Assembly (NCBI GenBank): GCA_003427395.1
Contig: BFEA01000611.1
Span: 685,248 to 709,445, forward strand
DNA: 24,198 bases
Source of the DNA: Chara braunii
Lineage: Eukaryota; Streptophyta; Charophyceae; Charales; Characeae
Direction of reading: 5' to 3'
Made by a program: the position numbers and the translations under genes
In this document: positions 7,301 through 18,600 of the stretch, piece after piece
Layout of the letters: each line of letters begins with the position of its first letter
How positions within the stretch are numbered: the first letter of the stretch is position 1
The notes under the pieces: model-generated
Told to the model about the DNA's origin: nothing
The model's database searches: none
What the model saw: the letters and a program-made list of their open reading frames with translations, nothing else

Positions 7301-10051
7301 ATGGGAGTGATTGATACATTGTATAACAAGGACAAAGAGTGGAAAATTCTGAGAAGAAATGCAGACTTAGATCTCAGATCCCTTAATGTAAACGGATTGG
7401 CGTCGGCCAAACAAAATAAGAAACAAGCGATACTTGAGCAGCTCAAAGGAATAGATAGTAAGGAATGGCCTGACGTCATATGTATCCAAGAAATTCACCT
7501 AATGAACACAGATGCTCATAATTATTGTTATAAACAGTTTTGGCCACATCAATCATATAGAGCCCACGCCCCTAATCCGGGTATTGCAGGAGTAGCTATT
7601 TGGGTTCCCCCAGATTCCAGGATAGAAGTGATTAATTGGGAAGTTGATTTAGAGCAGGGCAGATGGGTATACATTTTAGCGATGCTTGAGTTAGGCGTTG
7701 TCAATATCTTATGTGTGTATGGACCAAATGAAGTTGGCAACCATCAAGCGTTTTTTGAAAATATTGTCTCGCGCCTCCCGGTAGGAATTCCGGTTATCAT
7801 CACAGGGGACTTTAATGATGCTCCAGACCGACACGAGGGCCGGTGGCACATCCCATCCCCCTTCCCTATCTATATTGAGTCAGATGGATTACTAATAGCT
7901 AATTTTTATCACACCCTCAATCTTTTTGACTCATACAGAAGGCGTAATCCCACAACAATAGTATTTACTTGTTATAGGAAAGGTCAATCGGGCCAAACTA
8001 CGAAATCTCGTATTGATCTTATCCTTGTGTCTCAGGAGTTATAAGGGGCATTGCAAGTTGCAATTTTTTTTCCAAAAAGTCTCTACCCCGGGCTAGATCG
8101 TGTGATGTGCGCGGCTATTTTTTCGTTTAGAAATAAATCAGATCAGGGGAGAGGATATTACAAATTAAACACGTCCCGTTTAAAATAGACTGTTTTTTTA
8201 GTTATCTGCAGGAAGTGTGGAAATTCTTGAGAAACCAAAGAGGTTTCATCAATGATGATATAAGGTGGTTCAACGACGACCTAATGTTCTTAGGCCATAA
8301 ATGCAATGAATATTCTAAGATGTTGGCAGCACAAAGGCATTCAAAGGAAACACAACTTCATAATAGATTACAAGAGATACGAAAAATTGAAACAGAATCC
8401 GAAGATCAAGAAATATTAAGGACACTAGCCAATGACATACAAGTTTTGGAAGACCAGTTACTGTGAGAGCAGGTTAACCGAGCACCCATTTTTCAGGCCC
8501 ATTTATAAGAAAAACAAACAACCATTTTAACAATACTTCACACCAATCTATAGAGTGCACTTCTTACGACCCCATCACAGAAAAAAACCCCTAAAAAACC
8601 CTAACTTCAGAAATTTCAGGCCTGTAAACCAGATGTCCCGTTAACCTCTTGTGGTTACTGTCCCAAATGGAATATAGGTGGCAAGGATTGAGAATCAGGG
8701 GTAAACTTAGACACCACAACATGGAAGGAGCAATGGACGCGCGTTTCTTTGCAATGGCTAGAGCAAGGACAGGCAGGACGATAATTAAGGCATTGGAAGA
8801 TCCCTTCCATAATAATGTTTCATGAGTCACTACAACTGCGTCATGTACTAAACTTGCTCGGATTTTTTTTTAAGATCTATTCACTTCTGAAAACAGTGGT
8901 ATTCCAAGTAGTCTACGTATGAAGGAAGTAAAGGACTTATTAATCCCCCTTACCAAAACATTATCGGAAGAACATAAAATTTTGATTAAAAAAACCCTAA
9001 CTAAAGAGGAAATATGGAAAGCTTTAATGCTAATGGAATAAGAGAAATCTCATGGGATTGATGGTCTTCCAAAGAAATTTTTGGAAGCTTTATGTGATTC
9101 CCTTTCACGAGACCTTATGGACTACTACCAAAACGTTTGGAATTCAGGGATAATGGGTGGAGTAGTAAGTCAAGGGGTATTAACCTTACTTTACAAGAAA
9201 GGAGCGAAGATCAACATTCAGAATTATAAGTGTGTAACATTACTCACTGTTGTTTACAAATTAGCAGCTGAAGCTTTGGTTGATCGATTATCAAAGGTTA
9301 TTACAAACATTATTCACCCAGCGCAAACTGGATTTATTACCAGAAGAAATGTTCAAGGTAATATATTGTTGATCAATGAACTGATTAAACGGACTCGTCA
9401 ATCCAAACACAACGCTGCCTTCATTTTCATTGATTTCGAAAAAATGTATGATCATGTGGATTGGTTCTTTCTTGATAAATGTCTAGAGAATTTTAACTTC
9501 AGCCCTAGCTTTCGAAGATGGGTTCAGATTCTACATGGGAATGTCACTGCCAGAGTCATGATTAATGGCAATGTGACGCCCCCTATTCCACTACATAGAT
9601 CGGTCAGACAGGAAGATCCAATTGCTCCTTACCTATTTGTAATTATAATGAAAGCTCTAACAACAAATCTTCATCATTATAAGGATATCAAGCGTATTCA
9701 TGTATCATTTATACCATAAGAAGCGATACCTGTCTGCTCCATTTTTCCTGATGATTTGTCCCTGCGTAGTGGAAACATCTTAAGCGAATCTAGAGGAAAT
9801 TCAAAAAAATGATGAACAAATTTTGTCGTTTATCTTATATGAGGATTAACTAGGGAAATAAAACACTGGGGTGGTGGATTCATCATCAAGAAGGTAAAAC
9901 CCCAGAACAACCCCGAGTCAAGTGGCTTCCTCTTGACACTCCTATTAGAGTATTGACAATCTCTCTGTCTGTTGATGGAAAACCAAAGACTAACAATGAA
10001 TGGATTACTCAAAATGTCCATAGGATCAGAGCTTACTTATATTGAGTTATA
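7301..10051 (+). pseudogene. LINE-A ORF2, endonuclease-reverse transcriptase remnant (first part)
   Basis: Would nick target DNA (APE-type endonuclease, EEP family) and prime reverse transcription from the nick (RVT_1). The start at 7301 aligns with the LINE-B ORF2 start. The endonuclease (7355-8140) keeps the Asn of NVNGL, QE(I)HL and GDFN, but the usual DH pair is Asp-Arg here (GLDRVM), so the catalytic His is lost. In the reverse transcriptase (about 8660-9780), GIDGLPKKF, QTGFI, FEKMYDHVD and RQEDPIAP are readable, but the catalytic FADD is FPDD near 9748-9759 (Ala to Pro). Stops (TAA 8042, TGA 8464, TAA 9717 and others) and several frameshifts disable it. It is interrupted by a hAT-like insertion after 8464 and cut by LINE-B near 10051. 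Confidence 0.9.
8457..8661. mobile_element. hAT-like non-autonomous insertion with 8-bp duplication
   Basis: GTTACTGT at 8457-8464 is repeated at 8654-8661. The 189 bp between (8465-8653) have no counterpart in LINE-B, whose reading frame joins cleanly across the gap (EDRLLSLMEYRWQG). The insert ends are imperfect inverted repeats sharing AGGTTAAC (8471-8478; GTTAACCT at 8640-8647). An 8-bp duplication with short terminal repeats is typical of the hAT superfamily. There is no coding capacity. It postdates the LINE-A insertion. Confidence 0.7.
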
Positions 10052-10122
10052 GGTCGGATGAAGCCGATCTGGACCGACCGCGCCTGACGCACCCGCACCG
10101 ACTCCCGAGGCCCTTGCGCGCA

Positions 10123-10143
10123 TCCACGTCACAGGTTGATGTG
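10123..10143 (+). promoter_or_regulatory. ACGT-core inverted repeat at monomer head (unit 1)
   Basis: CACGTCA-CAGGT-TGATGTG: two half sites of bZIP/CRE-like type (TGACGTG) in inverted orientation with a 5-bp spacer. This copy has one mismatch. Equivalent sites are at 10384-10402 (TGAAGTG right half) and 10633-10651 (perfect). Binding is inferred from the motif only. Confidence 0.45.
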
Positions 10144-10632
10144 GCATCACGCCAGTCATAGGATTTGTTGTATGGACCAGAGTGTATCTTCTCTGTGTCT
10201 GGAGTATCCTATGACCCGCATCAAGACTCCATAGCCACTGTGCGTGAACATCACGACAAAACGGCTTCTCATGCGTTGACTATGACTAAGTTAGCACGTA
10301 TGGAGTAAGCGGAAAAGGCCCCAGGAAAGGAAAGTGGGTGAAGGACAAATCTCTTCTTACCAGCAGTTCATCATCTGTGCGTCCACGTCACAGGTTGAAG
10401 TGTCATCATACCAGTCATAGGATACGCTAATTAGACCAGAGATCCTCTCCTCTGTGTCTGGCGCACCTTTGGACCAACAGTGATACGGACTGAGTCAGCA
10501 CGTAGGGAGTAAGCGGCGAAGGACCCTGGAAAAGGGTGTGGACGACGTCAACGCTAATCATCAGCATCTCCGAAAAGTTACCACAGTCTACGGCTTCAGG
10601 AAATATTATCATCGACTCCTTCTCATTACATC

Positions 10633-10651
10633 CACGTCACAGGTTGACGTG
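10633..10651 (+). promoter_or_regulatory. Perfect ACGT-core inverted repeat (unit 3)
   Basis: CACGTCA-CAGGT-TGACGTG is a perfect 7-bp inverted repeat with a 5-bp spacer at the head of the monomer nearest ORF1. The same GACGTC core recurs within units 2 and 3 (GACGACGTCAA near 10532 and 10796). It is a candidate transcription-factor site for LINE-B expression. Confidence 0.45.
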
Positions 10652-11123
10652 TCATCATACCAGCCATAGGATACGCTAATTAGACCAGAGATCCTCTCCT
10701 CTATGTCTGGCGCAACTTTGGACCAACAGTGATACTGATTGAGTCAACACAGAGGGAGTAAGCGGCGAAGGACCCTGGAAAAGGAAGGGTGTGGACGACG
10801 TCAACTCTAATCATCGACATCTCCGAAAAGTTACCACAGACTCCGGCTTCAGGAAATTTTATCATCGCATCCTTCTCATTACATCAGGATGATCTAGTTA
10901 TAAATTCTCCCTCGCTCTTGTTATAATTATTATTTTCACATTAAACAATTAAATTCATACTCATCATCGTCAGTCATCTCACCAAAATCATAGCAGCTCT
11001 CTTACCACTCCTTAAATTCCAAGAGTAGAACCAAAAGGTAGGAAGCTGGAAAACCTATTAGAACGCGGTAGGACTAAAAGCATTAGTAGGAAGATACGTG
11101 CATGATACTGTGAAGGTCCCTTT

Positions 11124-11193
11124 ACGGAAGGAGATGAGGTAGTGATCGAAAGTCCACAACGGAAGGAGATGACGAAGTGATCGACAGTGTTGA
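11124..11193 (+). repeat. 35-bp direct duplication in LINE-B 5' UTR
   Basis: Units at 11124-11158 and 11159-11193 both begin ACGGAAGGAGATGA and contain GTGATCGA. They lie between the monomers and ORF1. No function is visible. Confidence 0.7.
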
Positions 11194-11443
11194 ATACATC
11201 CAATAGCAGTATGAAGACGACGATCATCTAAAGTCAACCTCCATTTCCTAAGGTATGTACTCCCAAACCTACTCCTCGCTCCTCATTTGACTTCCCCCTT
11301 TTTTTTGTGCGCTTTGACCTCCCCTATACCCTGGAAGCCAAGCCATACCATTAATAACTCAGATTCACTCACAAATTCATTCACACAATAATAGAATAGT
11401 GGTAGCTCTTCCATACGACTTTCTTACTTTAATCTTCAGCAGA

Positions 11444-14400
11444 ATGAAACTGAGTTTCAAAACGTCGAAGGGGCCTAGATCATTGCTCTTCTACCAAGGG
11501 GCAATGAGACACGCAATGCTCAGACAGATGGGTACTGGTCCATACATGAGACCAGGATTTTCATCGCCGCCTACCCGTGGCAATGGAGGTCTCTCAGGTT
11601 CGCTAATGGGGAAGGGAAGGAATTCCATCTCATCACAGGGATCGATCCTAAATGGCCAGACACCTAAGCCTGCATCACTCACAATGGGGAAAGAAACAAT
11701 GCCACATCCTTCTCATCAAATGGATAAAGAGGAGAGTTCGGTCTCCCTCCTCTTTTCATCACTGTTCCCCGCTCTTGCCTTATCACAAAGAACAACCCTC
11801 AATCCGCATTCATCTCATCCTGTCCTGGGTTCAAAAGGAAAGGAGGCAATTCCACAACCAATTCCTCAATTAAACCAGACACTCATCACAACTGGTTCTG
11901 CCCCCTTCCTCTCCTCGGTGGAGTTTCCGCTCCTGCAGTCATATACTGACAAAACAGACCGGTCGTCGACCAAGGCTCCCGAAATGACAGATTTGGTTAT
12001 GCAGGATATTATTGGAGGGAACGATATTGAAGATGACGAAATTTTAACTGAGGAGGAAAAGATACAGGAAGCATCACACTCCCCCCAACCGGCACAAGCG
12101 AGTAATACAGAAGGGAAAAAAAAACAGCAACAGGCGAGCAACACAGCGGGAACGGCAGTTCATCAACCATCTTGGGTGCAAAAAGTAAGAGAATCCCTAC
12201 AGGATAAATCTCTGACAATCCACATACCATCAATAGACCCAGGTAGGGGAACCCCTGCCGAAGAGCTGAAAGTTCCTCTGAGTAATGTTTCCTCTGCTAG
12301 AGCCTATTTCCTATCTCTCTTCCTCCTCCCCTCAGAACAATTGGTAACTGAACAAGGAGGGAGGAAAACACTGATGAAAGCATATCCGCCTGAAAAATTA
12401 CCCCAGCGTGACCTCATTTATACTAAGCATGCATCTAACTGGATATTTTATGACGATGCAGCATACCGTTCGATGAATGACAAAATTAAATACATCTGCA
12501 AACGATTGGAGTCATTGAGAGAAGGACCGGATGGGGTAACTGAATTTTTTCGGATTTAGCCGATTACACCAACGGTATTCACGATCCTGAGTCTGTTTGC
12601 TAAGGATAAGGTAAAAATGGACGCATGGAAAAAACTTTTTTTGGACCGCTCAGAAGTAAGGATATATCCGTGGTTGCCTAAAAAAATGGGTCCAGAAGAA
12701 CAAAGGGAACAGATGATGAAGGATCACTATTGGGTAGAATTATGACACATTCCAATTGAAATCCAGGCTGCTTTCATTCACGACTTTGGCCAGCAGTATC
12801 GAATAGTAGACTTTATTAATCCTCTGCCCTCATATGTTGCTAAAAGGGACGATTACCTAATGATAGCCCTAGACCTCCCAAATGATCAAGTTTTCTCACT
12901 TGATGACGTTGTCCCATTCAAAATGGGAGGTCGAGTATACCACATTCATACTGCACATAAGTTCAGGCTTGGTGTTTCAAATGCAAGGCCTATGGACATC
13001 TCCACACGGATTACACTTGTTCCCACCACCCCCAGCATTCAGTGCACCCTCATCTGAGACTTAAAAAGGATCCACAAAGACCCAACGGATGGGTCCCAGT
13101 AGGAGCAGGGCATGAGGGATGGGTTTACAGAGAAGATATGAACCCTACACGGCAGCAAGTTGAATGGGTCTGGGAAGGCAGGAGTAACCTCCATAAGACC
13201 CCCCGCCCCCCAGCAGACTGGCTTCCTCCCCCTCAGTCGCCTCTCCCAACGCACAGTCACTCAAATAAACACGGATCTTCTTTTAAAACTGCAAATGGAC
13301 GAATAAAGAAGACAGGGAATAAGGAGCAAAATACTCAGAATATGGGGTTTGGGAGGGGAGTGGGGATAACCCGCAAACAAAGTCTGTAGAAATAGAGAGG
13401 GGAGGTGCGAGGGACAATCTCCAGAAACAGAAGTCTCCTGGCCCCTCTCCCGCACCACCTGGGACCGGACCACCACTGGGCCCCAAAGCAACAGACTACA
13501 TTACCAAAAATGACAAAATTTTGGAGTGGCGAGTGGTTAAAAGAAAAGATGAAAATCAGCACAATAAAATGGAAATCACACCCACTCATGACAGTACTGA
13601 AAAAGAGCAGACAGACTTGTCCTCTCAAAGTATGGATTACGAAAGTAGTACGGAAGTAGAGAAGGGGAATGAAAATGCCTCAGAAAAAGAAACACTCAGT
13701 GCAGATATGGTATCAGTCCCTATGGAATTAGATCCATTCAAGGAGTTTTTTGCTCCTGAACCAATGGAAATCGAACCCATCAAGGCAACTGTTCCGCCCC
13801 CTCTGCTCAATCCTACCATAGATAATCCGTCTGCGGTAATAACGGAGATTGAAACAACAGTCTGCAAAATTGCGGATTGGCTCTTATATAATTTAAAAGA
13901 AAAGCATCCGACATTGGCATCTCATCATTGGCTCCAAATTTTCAATGAACTAATAATATTATTACAAAGCAGTGAAAGTCTGATTTTCTTTTTGAGACAA
14001 GGGCCTACTAAAAGTATCACGTGGGAAGACATCAATTTGAAGCTCCTTTCAATTGTCTCCTCCAGGTTCAAGTTTTCAGACACTGGAGAAACTCAGTTGT
14101 TACTAAAGACACACAATCGTTTCCTTCCCTTGCTAGCTCCGGAGGATGAATCTCAATAACAATTAGAGTTACAAAGGCTAAAGAGTAGCTCAGTAAAGAT
14201 GAGAATGATCCCACAGCAAAACGAGCCTCAGAAGGTAAATAAACAAGATGATCTTCAAGTAGAAAACAGTTGGTTTTGAACACAGTAGTGCGCACTCCAA
14301 AATTCCCCCAGACAAGGGAGATGGACCCAGATGATCGGGTAAAGGATCATCGAAATACAGATCAATCACAAAAGCAGTCTTTTCTTAGCATAGTGGGGAA

Positions 14401-15610
14401 AGGTGCCCTCTCGAGCTTCAGAGAAATAATTTCTGATCTCACAGGCGAGAGAAAGTTTTTGTTTATCTCTCAACATCAACACCATCTCACTGCTCAAAGG
14501 AAAAACCTTCACAAACTATTGGAATGGGACCCTGGGTCTGAGAGCTCACACTCAGTTCCTTCATCTCCTACTTCCCATTCACAACTGTCTGTACCCAAGC
14601 CCAAACTACGATCTGAACTGTTAAAAACGACAGGAATCGCTGTTTGTGAAGCGGAACTTCCCACATCAATAGTCAACCCGCTTTCAAATTTTGTCTCCGA
14701 AACTGAACAACCCACAGAGACAGGGGAATTGGACTATGGTCCCGCACTATCTATTGCAATCTCAGTAATTCCTGAGGAAGGCGAGGAACAAGATTATAAT
14801 TCGGAGATTGATACAACCCGTCAACAATCACACGTCCACAACAGTGTTCGCAACAGACAGGGGAATATAGAAAATAGACATCAAGAAGTTGTTCTTCATG
14901 ATACCTCCCGAATTGAAGAGGTCCAAAACAAGACACAAATCAAACATCAGACTTTACACGTAGTGGACCTTACTGAAGACCTTCCCGGAAACCAACAGCA
15001 GGACACCACTGAGGTGTCCCCTTTTTCTCCTCCTCCATTGGTCCTAGAAGTTGAACTTACCACCAAAAGGCAAAGGTTAAAACATCGCCTGGCGAAGGGC
15101 CAAGGGTTACTATTTGCTGAAAAAGGAGGGATTCTCATTTTGCCAGTAAGGCAAAGAGAAGGAATCTGGGAAGTAGTATTATCAGTTCCTCAGGAAGCAT
15201 TCTACGGAGAGATAACTATTTTGGGAACCTCTTTTCCCTCCATAGCTCTTCATAATGAGGACGGTAGTTCGGCAGGTGATCCCCCTATCAGACAAGAAGT
15301 AATCAGATTCATTAAGTCTGCCCTCCCTCCTGGAAATATCGCATCTTTAATCATAACGACAGGAGAACAACGATTGGCAGAATGGGATGTTTTTCTTCAA
15401 TATGAGATAAGTAAACAGACCAATCTTAAATGGCTCAATCAAGATCTCCTCATGTAATTACAGCTCATGAAAATCAAGGCAAGTACCTTCTGGTCTGAAA
15501 CAGATGTAGGTACTCTCTTGGTACGCCTTCTAAATCAACGAGTGCTAGCACCTGGGGGCACGTTGGAATTGGATCAGTGGTTAAGATCCGACAATAACCT
15601 AACCAACTAA
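11444..15610 (+). pseudogene. LINE-B ORF1, long nucleic-acid-binding protein, broken
   Basis: Probable RNA-binding particle protein of the LINE. ATG 11444 is the first ATG of the open frame. The N-terminal ~280 codons are Ser/Pro/Gln-rich. Codons ~380-510 have the layout of DUF4283 (HIPIEI, then LMIALDLP, then GGRVYHI), followed by a zinc knuckle at 12973-13020 (C-x2-C-x4-H-x6-C, one step longer than the usual x4). A Pro- and acid-rich linker follows, then a conserved C-terminal region (14400-15610) shared with LINE-A: REIISDLTGERKFL, VVDLTEDLP at 14960-14986, LPVRQREGIWEV, SALPPGNIASL, FWSETDVGTLL. Defects: TAG 12557, TGA 12743, TAA 14157 and TAA 15455, and frameshifts near 12972, in 13315-13389 and near 14270, all in the same direction. 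At about 1,390 codons it is far longer than usual LINE ORF1 proteins. The possibility that it was two ORFs is not excluded. Confidence 0.75.
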
Positions 15611-15668
15611 GCTATTTTTAATTTATTAATTTATTATTTGATTTATCCTGTTATATTGTTGTTGATTT

Positions 15669-18600
15669 ATGATGGATAAGTATCATTTAATTGACACCCT
15701 ATATAATAAGGATAGAACATTTAAACCTACCAAAAGGCAAGCTGACTTAGACCTAAGGTCTCTCAACGTCAATGGTCTGGCCTCTGCCAAATTCGAAAAG
15801 AAGCAGGTCATTTTTGACCAACTTAAAGGAATAGCTGGTAAGGATTGGCCTGACGTGATCTGTATTCAGGAAACCCACCTGATGAACATGACTACCCATA
15901 ATTACTACCATAAACAGATATGGCCTCATACAGCATTCCGGGCTCACGCACCTCGCCCGGGGAGTGTTGGAGTGGCAATATGGATTCCCCCAGGATTCAA
16001 AGTCGATCCTGTTTACTGGGAGGTTGACAAGGAAGAAGGGAGATGGACTTTCATATTGGCTATGTTAGATCTGGAGATTGTAGTAATCGTATGTGTGTAT
16101 GGGTCAAATGAAACAGGAAATCGTCAACGGTTTTTTTGGTCTCTCATCCCCAAACTCTCTATTGGCATCCCAGTGATCATTGCAGGGGACTTCAACGCTG
16201 TCCCAGATAGATTTTTGGATCGATGGCGTATTCCAGACTCGTGTCCAGATTATATAGCAGCTGATGAGGCAATGATGACTAATCTTACCCAATCCTTTAA
16301 TCTTTTTGACTCATTCAGAAGACTAAACCCAACAGTGCGTACCTTCTCATGTTTTAGGAAAAGCCAGTCAAGAGCAATTTCGAAATCACGGATTGACATG
16401 ATTCTCTTATCAGAAGGGCTAGAAGGTGCAGTACAAGCAGCTGAAATCTTCCCTAAAAGTCCTCTACCAGGTCTAGATCATGCCATGTGCTTAATCCTTC
16501 TTCCATTCTCCAAAAAACCTGACCAAGGTAGACGCTACTACAAGCTTAACACATCCTTGCTTAATATAGAGACATTTAAAACTTACCTCAAGGGTGTCTA
16601 GATCTTCTGGCGACAACAGAAAAAACTCATCCAAGATAACGTAACTTGGTTCAACAACGGTCTACTTTTTTTAGGCCATAAATGCAATGAATATTCAAAG
16701 ATTCTAGCACCAGAACGTCATTCCAATGAATCAAGACTGTACCAACGAATCCAGGACTTGCAATTACTAGAAAATAATCTCAATAATAAAATGAATGATG
16801 ATTTAATTGCACAAGAAATCAAGGAACTAGAAGATCGTCTCCTATCCCTCATGGAATATCGATGGCAAGGAACTAGGATCAGAGGAAAGCTTCGAAAAAT
16901 GGTCACTGAAAGTGGAATGGATGCAAGGTTTTTTGCCATGGCACGAGCAAGGACAGAGAGAACAGTAATCAACGCTCAGGCACATCCTCTACGCCAAAAT
17001 GAACAACTGGCAACATTCACGGCAGAATGTACCAAAATTGCAAGAGATTTTTTCAAATCCTTCTTCCTATCAGAAACAGCAACCACACCTATCAATCAAC
17101 GAATCAAGGATATTGACGATTTTCTTAAACCCTTGAAAAAATCATTATCTGACTCTCATAAAAACATACTAGAAAAACCAATAACAAAAAACGAGATATG
17201 GACTGCCCTCATGCTTATGGAAGAAGAAAAAAACCCAGGTATAGATGGATTACCAAAAGAATTTTGGGAATCATTCTGGAATTTCATTGGTCAAGACTTA
17301 ATGGACTTTTACCACGAAGTATGGGCTGCAGGCGGATTAGGAGAAATAGTGGGGCAAGGAGTCTTAACTCTACTGTATAAAAAAAGGGATAAATGTAATA
17401 TTCGAAACTATCGCCCTATCACCCTCCTCTCAGTAGTATATAAGCTTATATCCAAAGCACTCACGATCCGTCTGAATAAATATATTGCAGATATCATCCA
17501 CCCAGCACAAACCGGCTTCATTCAATGAAGAAATATCCAGGATAACATCCTACTCATTAATGAGTTAGTCAAGCTATCCCGCCAATCCAAACATAATGCT
17601 GCTTTCATCTTCATCGATTTTGAGAAAGCTTATGATCATGTGGATGAACTTTTTTTGGATAAATGTCTAGAGAAATTTAATTTTTGCCCGAATTTCAGGA
17701 GATGGGTTAAAATCTTACATGAGGACGCCTCTACAAGAGTCATGGTAAATGGAAACATAGCCCCGGCCATAACATTACAAAGATCAGTTAGGCAAGGCGA
17801 TCCTATAGCCCCGATCCTCTTTGTAATCATTATGGAAGCCTTAGCAGCTAACATCCGACACCATAAAGACATTAAACGCATTCAAATTACATCCATACTA
17901 GAGGACGCTATACCAGTATGTTCCCTCTTTGCTGATGATCTATCTCTTATGGTTGACGCCTCACATGAAAATCTTGAGGCAATACAACGGATCATGAATG
18001 AATTTTGTAAGATATCAGATATGAGGGTAAATTGGGAAAATAAAACCTTAGGATGGTGGATTCACTATCAAGGAGTTAGACCACCAGAAAGACCAATAAT
18101 CAAATGGCTACCCATTGATTCCCCAGTGAGAGTGCTTGGGATTTCCCTCTCAGCCTTAGGCAAACCAGCATCTAATAGTGAAGGAATTTTAAAACATGCA
18201 ACCTCAAAACTGGAATTATGGAAGGATAAACATACCTCTTTGATAGGAAGATCGCTAGCAATCAACAATGTGGTCCTTCCCTCCATTTGGTATAAATCTG
18301 TTATCTGGGCTCTTGACAAAACGTCCATTAAAACTCTGCAAAGACAATTGGCAGCATATCTTTGGAGAGGCAATCATGAATCCAAAAACATTCTCAGTAG
18401 AGTAGCGTGACAATCCATAATTCAACCTAAATCAATAGGAGGCCTTGGAATAATTGACCCTACAACTTAGGCAAAAACTCTCTCAATTCAATTGATAAAA
18501 CGTCTCTTATTCAACCCCCAAACTCCATGGACTACTCTGGCGTGCGAACAAATTAGACGCCTGGCTCCTACTACCCCAGATGAGGTTGACCCCTTAATGT

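Larger units (their letters stand above)
5996..10051 (+). mobile_element. LINE-A, 5' part (older, interrupted LINE)
   Basis: A decayed non-LTR retrotransposon homologous along its length to LINE-B. It holds the conserved C-terminal part of ORF1 (to 7219), an 81-nt gap, and ORF2 (from 7301) through endonuclease and reverse transcriptase up to the segment after the catalytic core. Homology ends near 10051, directly before the LINE-B 5' UTR. The missing remainder of ORF2 resumes at 20582, after the LINE-B tail, so I treat both as halves of one element split by LINE-B. The 5' limit is uncertain. A 189-bp transposon interrupts it at 8465-8653. Confidence 0.85.
10121..10881 (+). repeat. LINE-B 5' UTR tandem monomers (3 x ~250 bp)
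   Basis: Three head-to-tail units start at 10121, 10380 and 10629 (lengths 259, 249, 253), each opening with TCCACGTCACAGGTTGA. Units 2 and 3 are nearly identical; unit 1 is more diverged in its second half. They sit upstream of ORF1 inside the LINE. This recalls the promoter monomers of mouse L1, where copy number sets promoter strength; the parallel is inference. A TATAAAT follows the last unit at 10899-10905. Confidence 0.8.

Noticed and set aside
10121-10881. Long terminal repeat of an LTR element
   Set aside because: No matching copy downstream of ORF2, no primer-binding site or polypurine tract, no integrase or protease; ORFs are LINE type.
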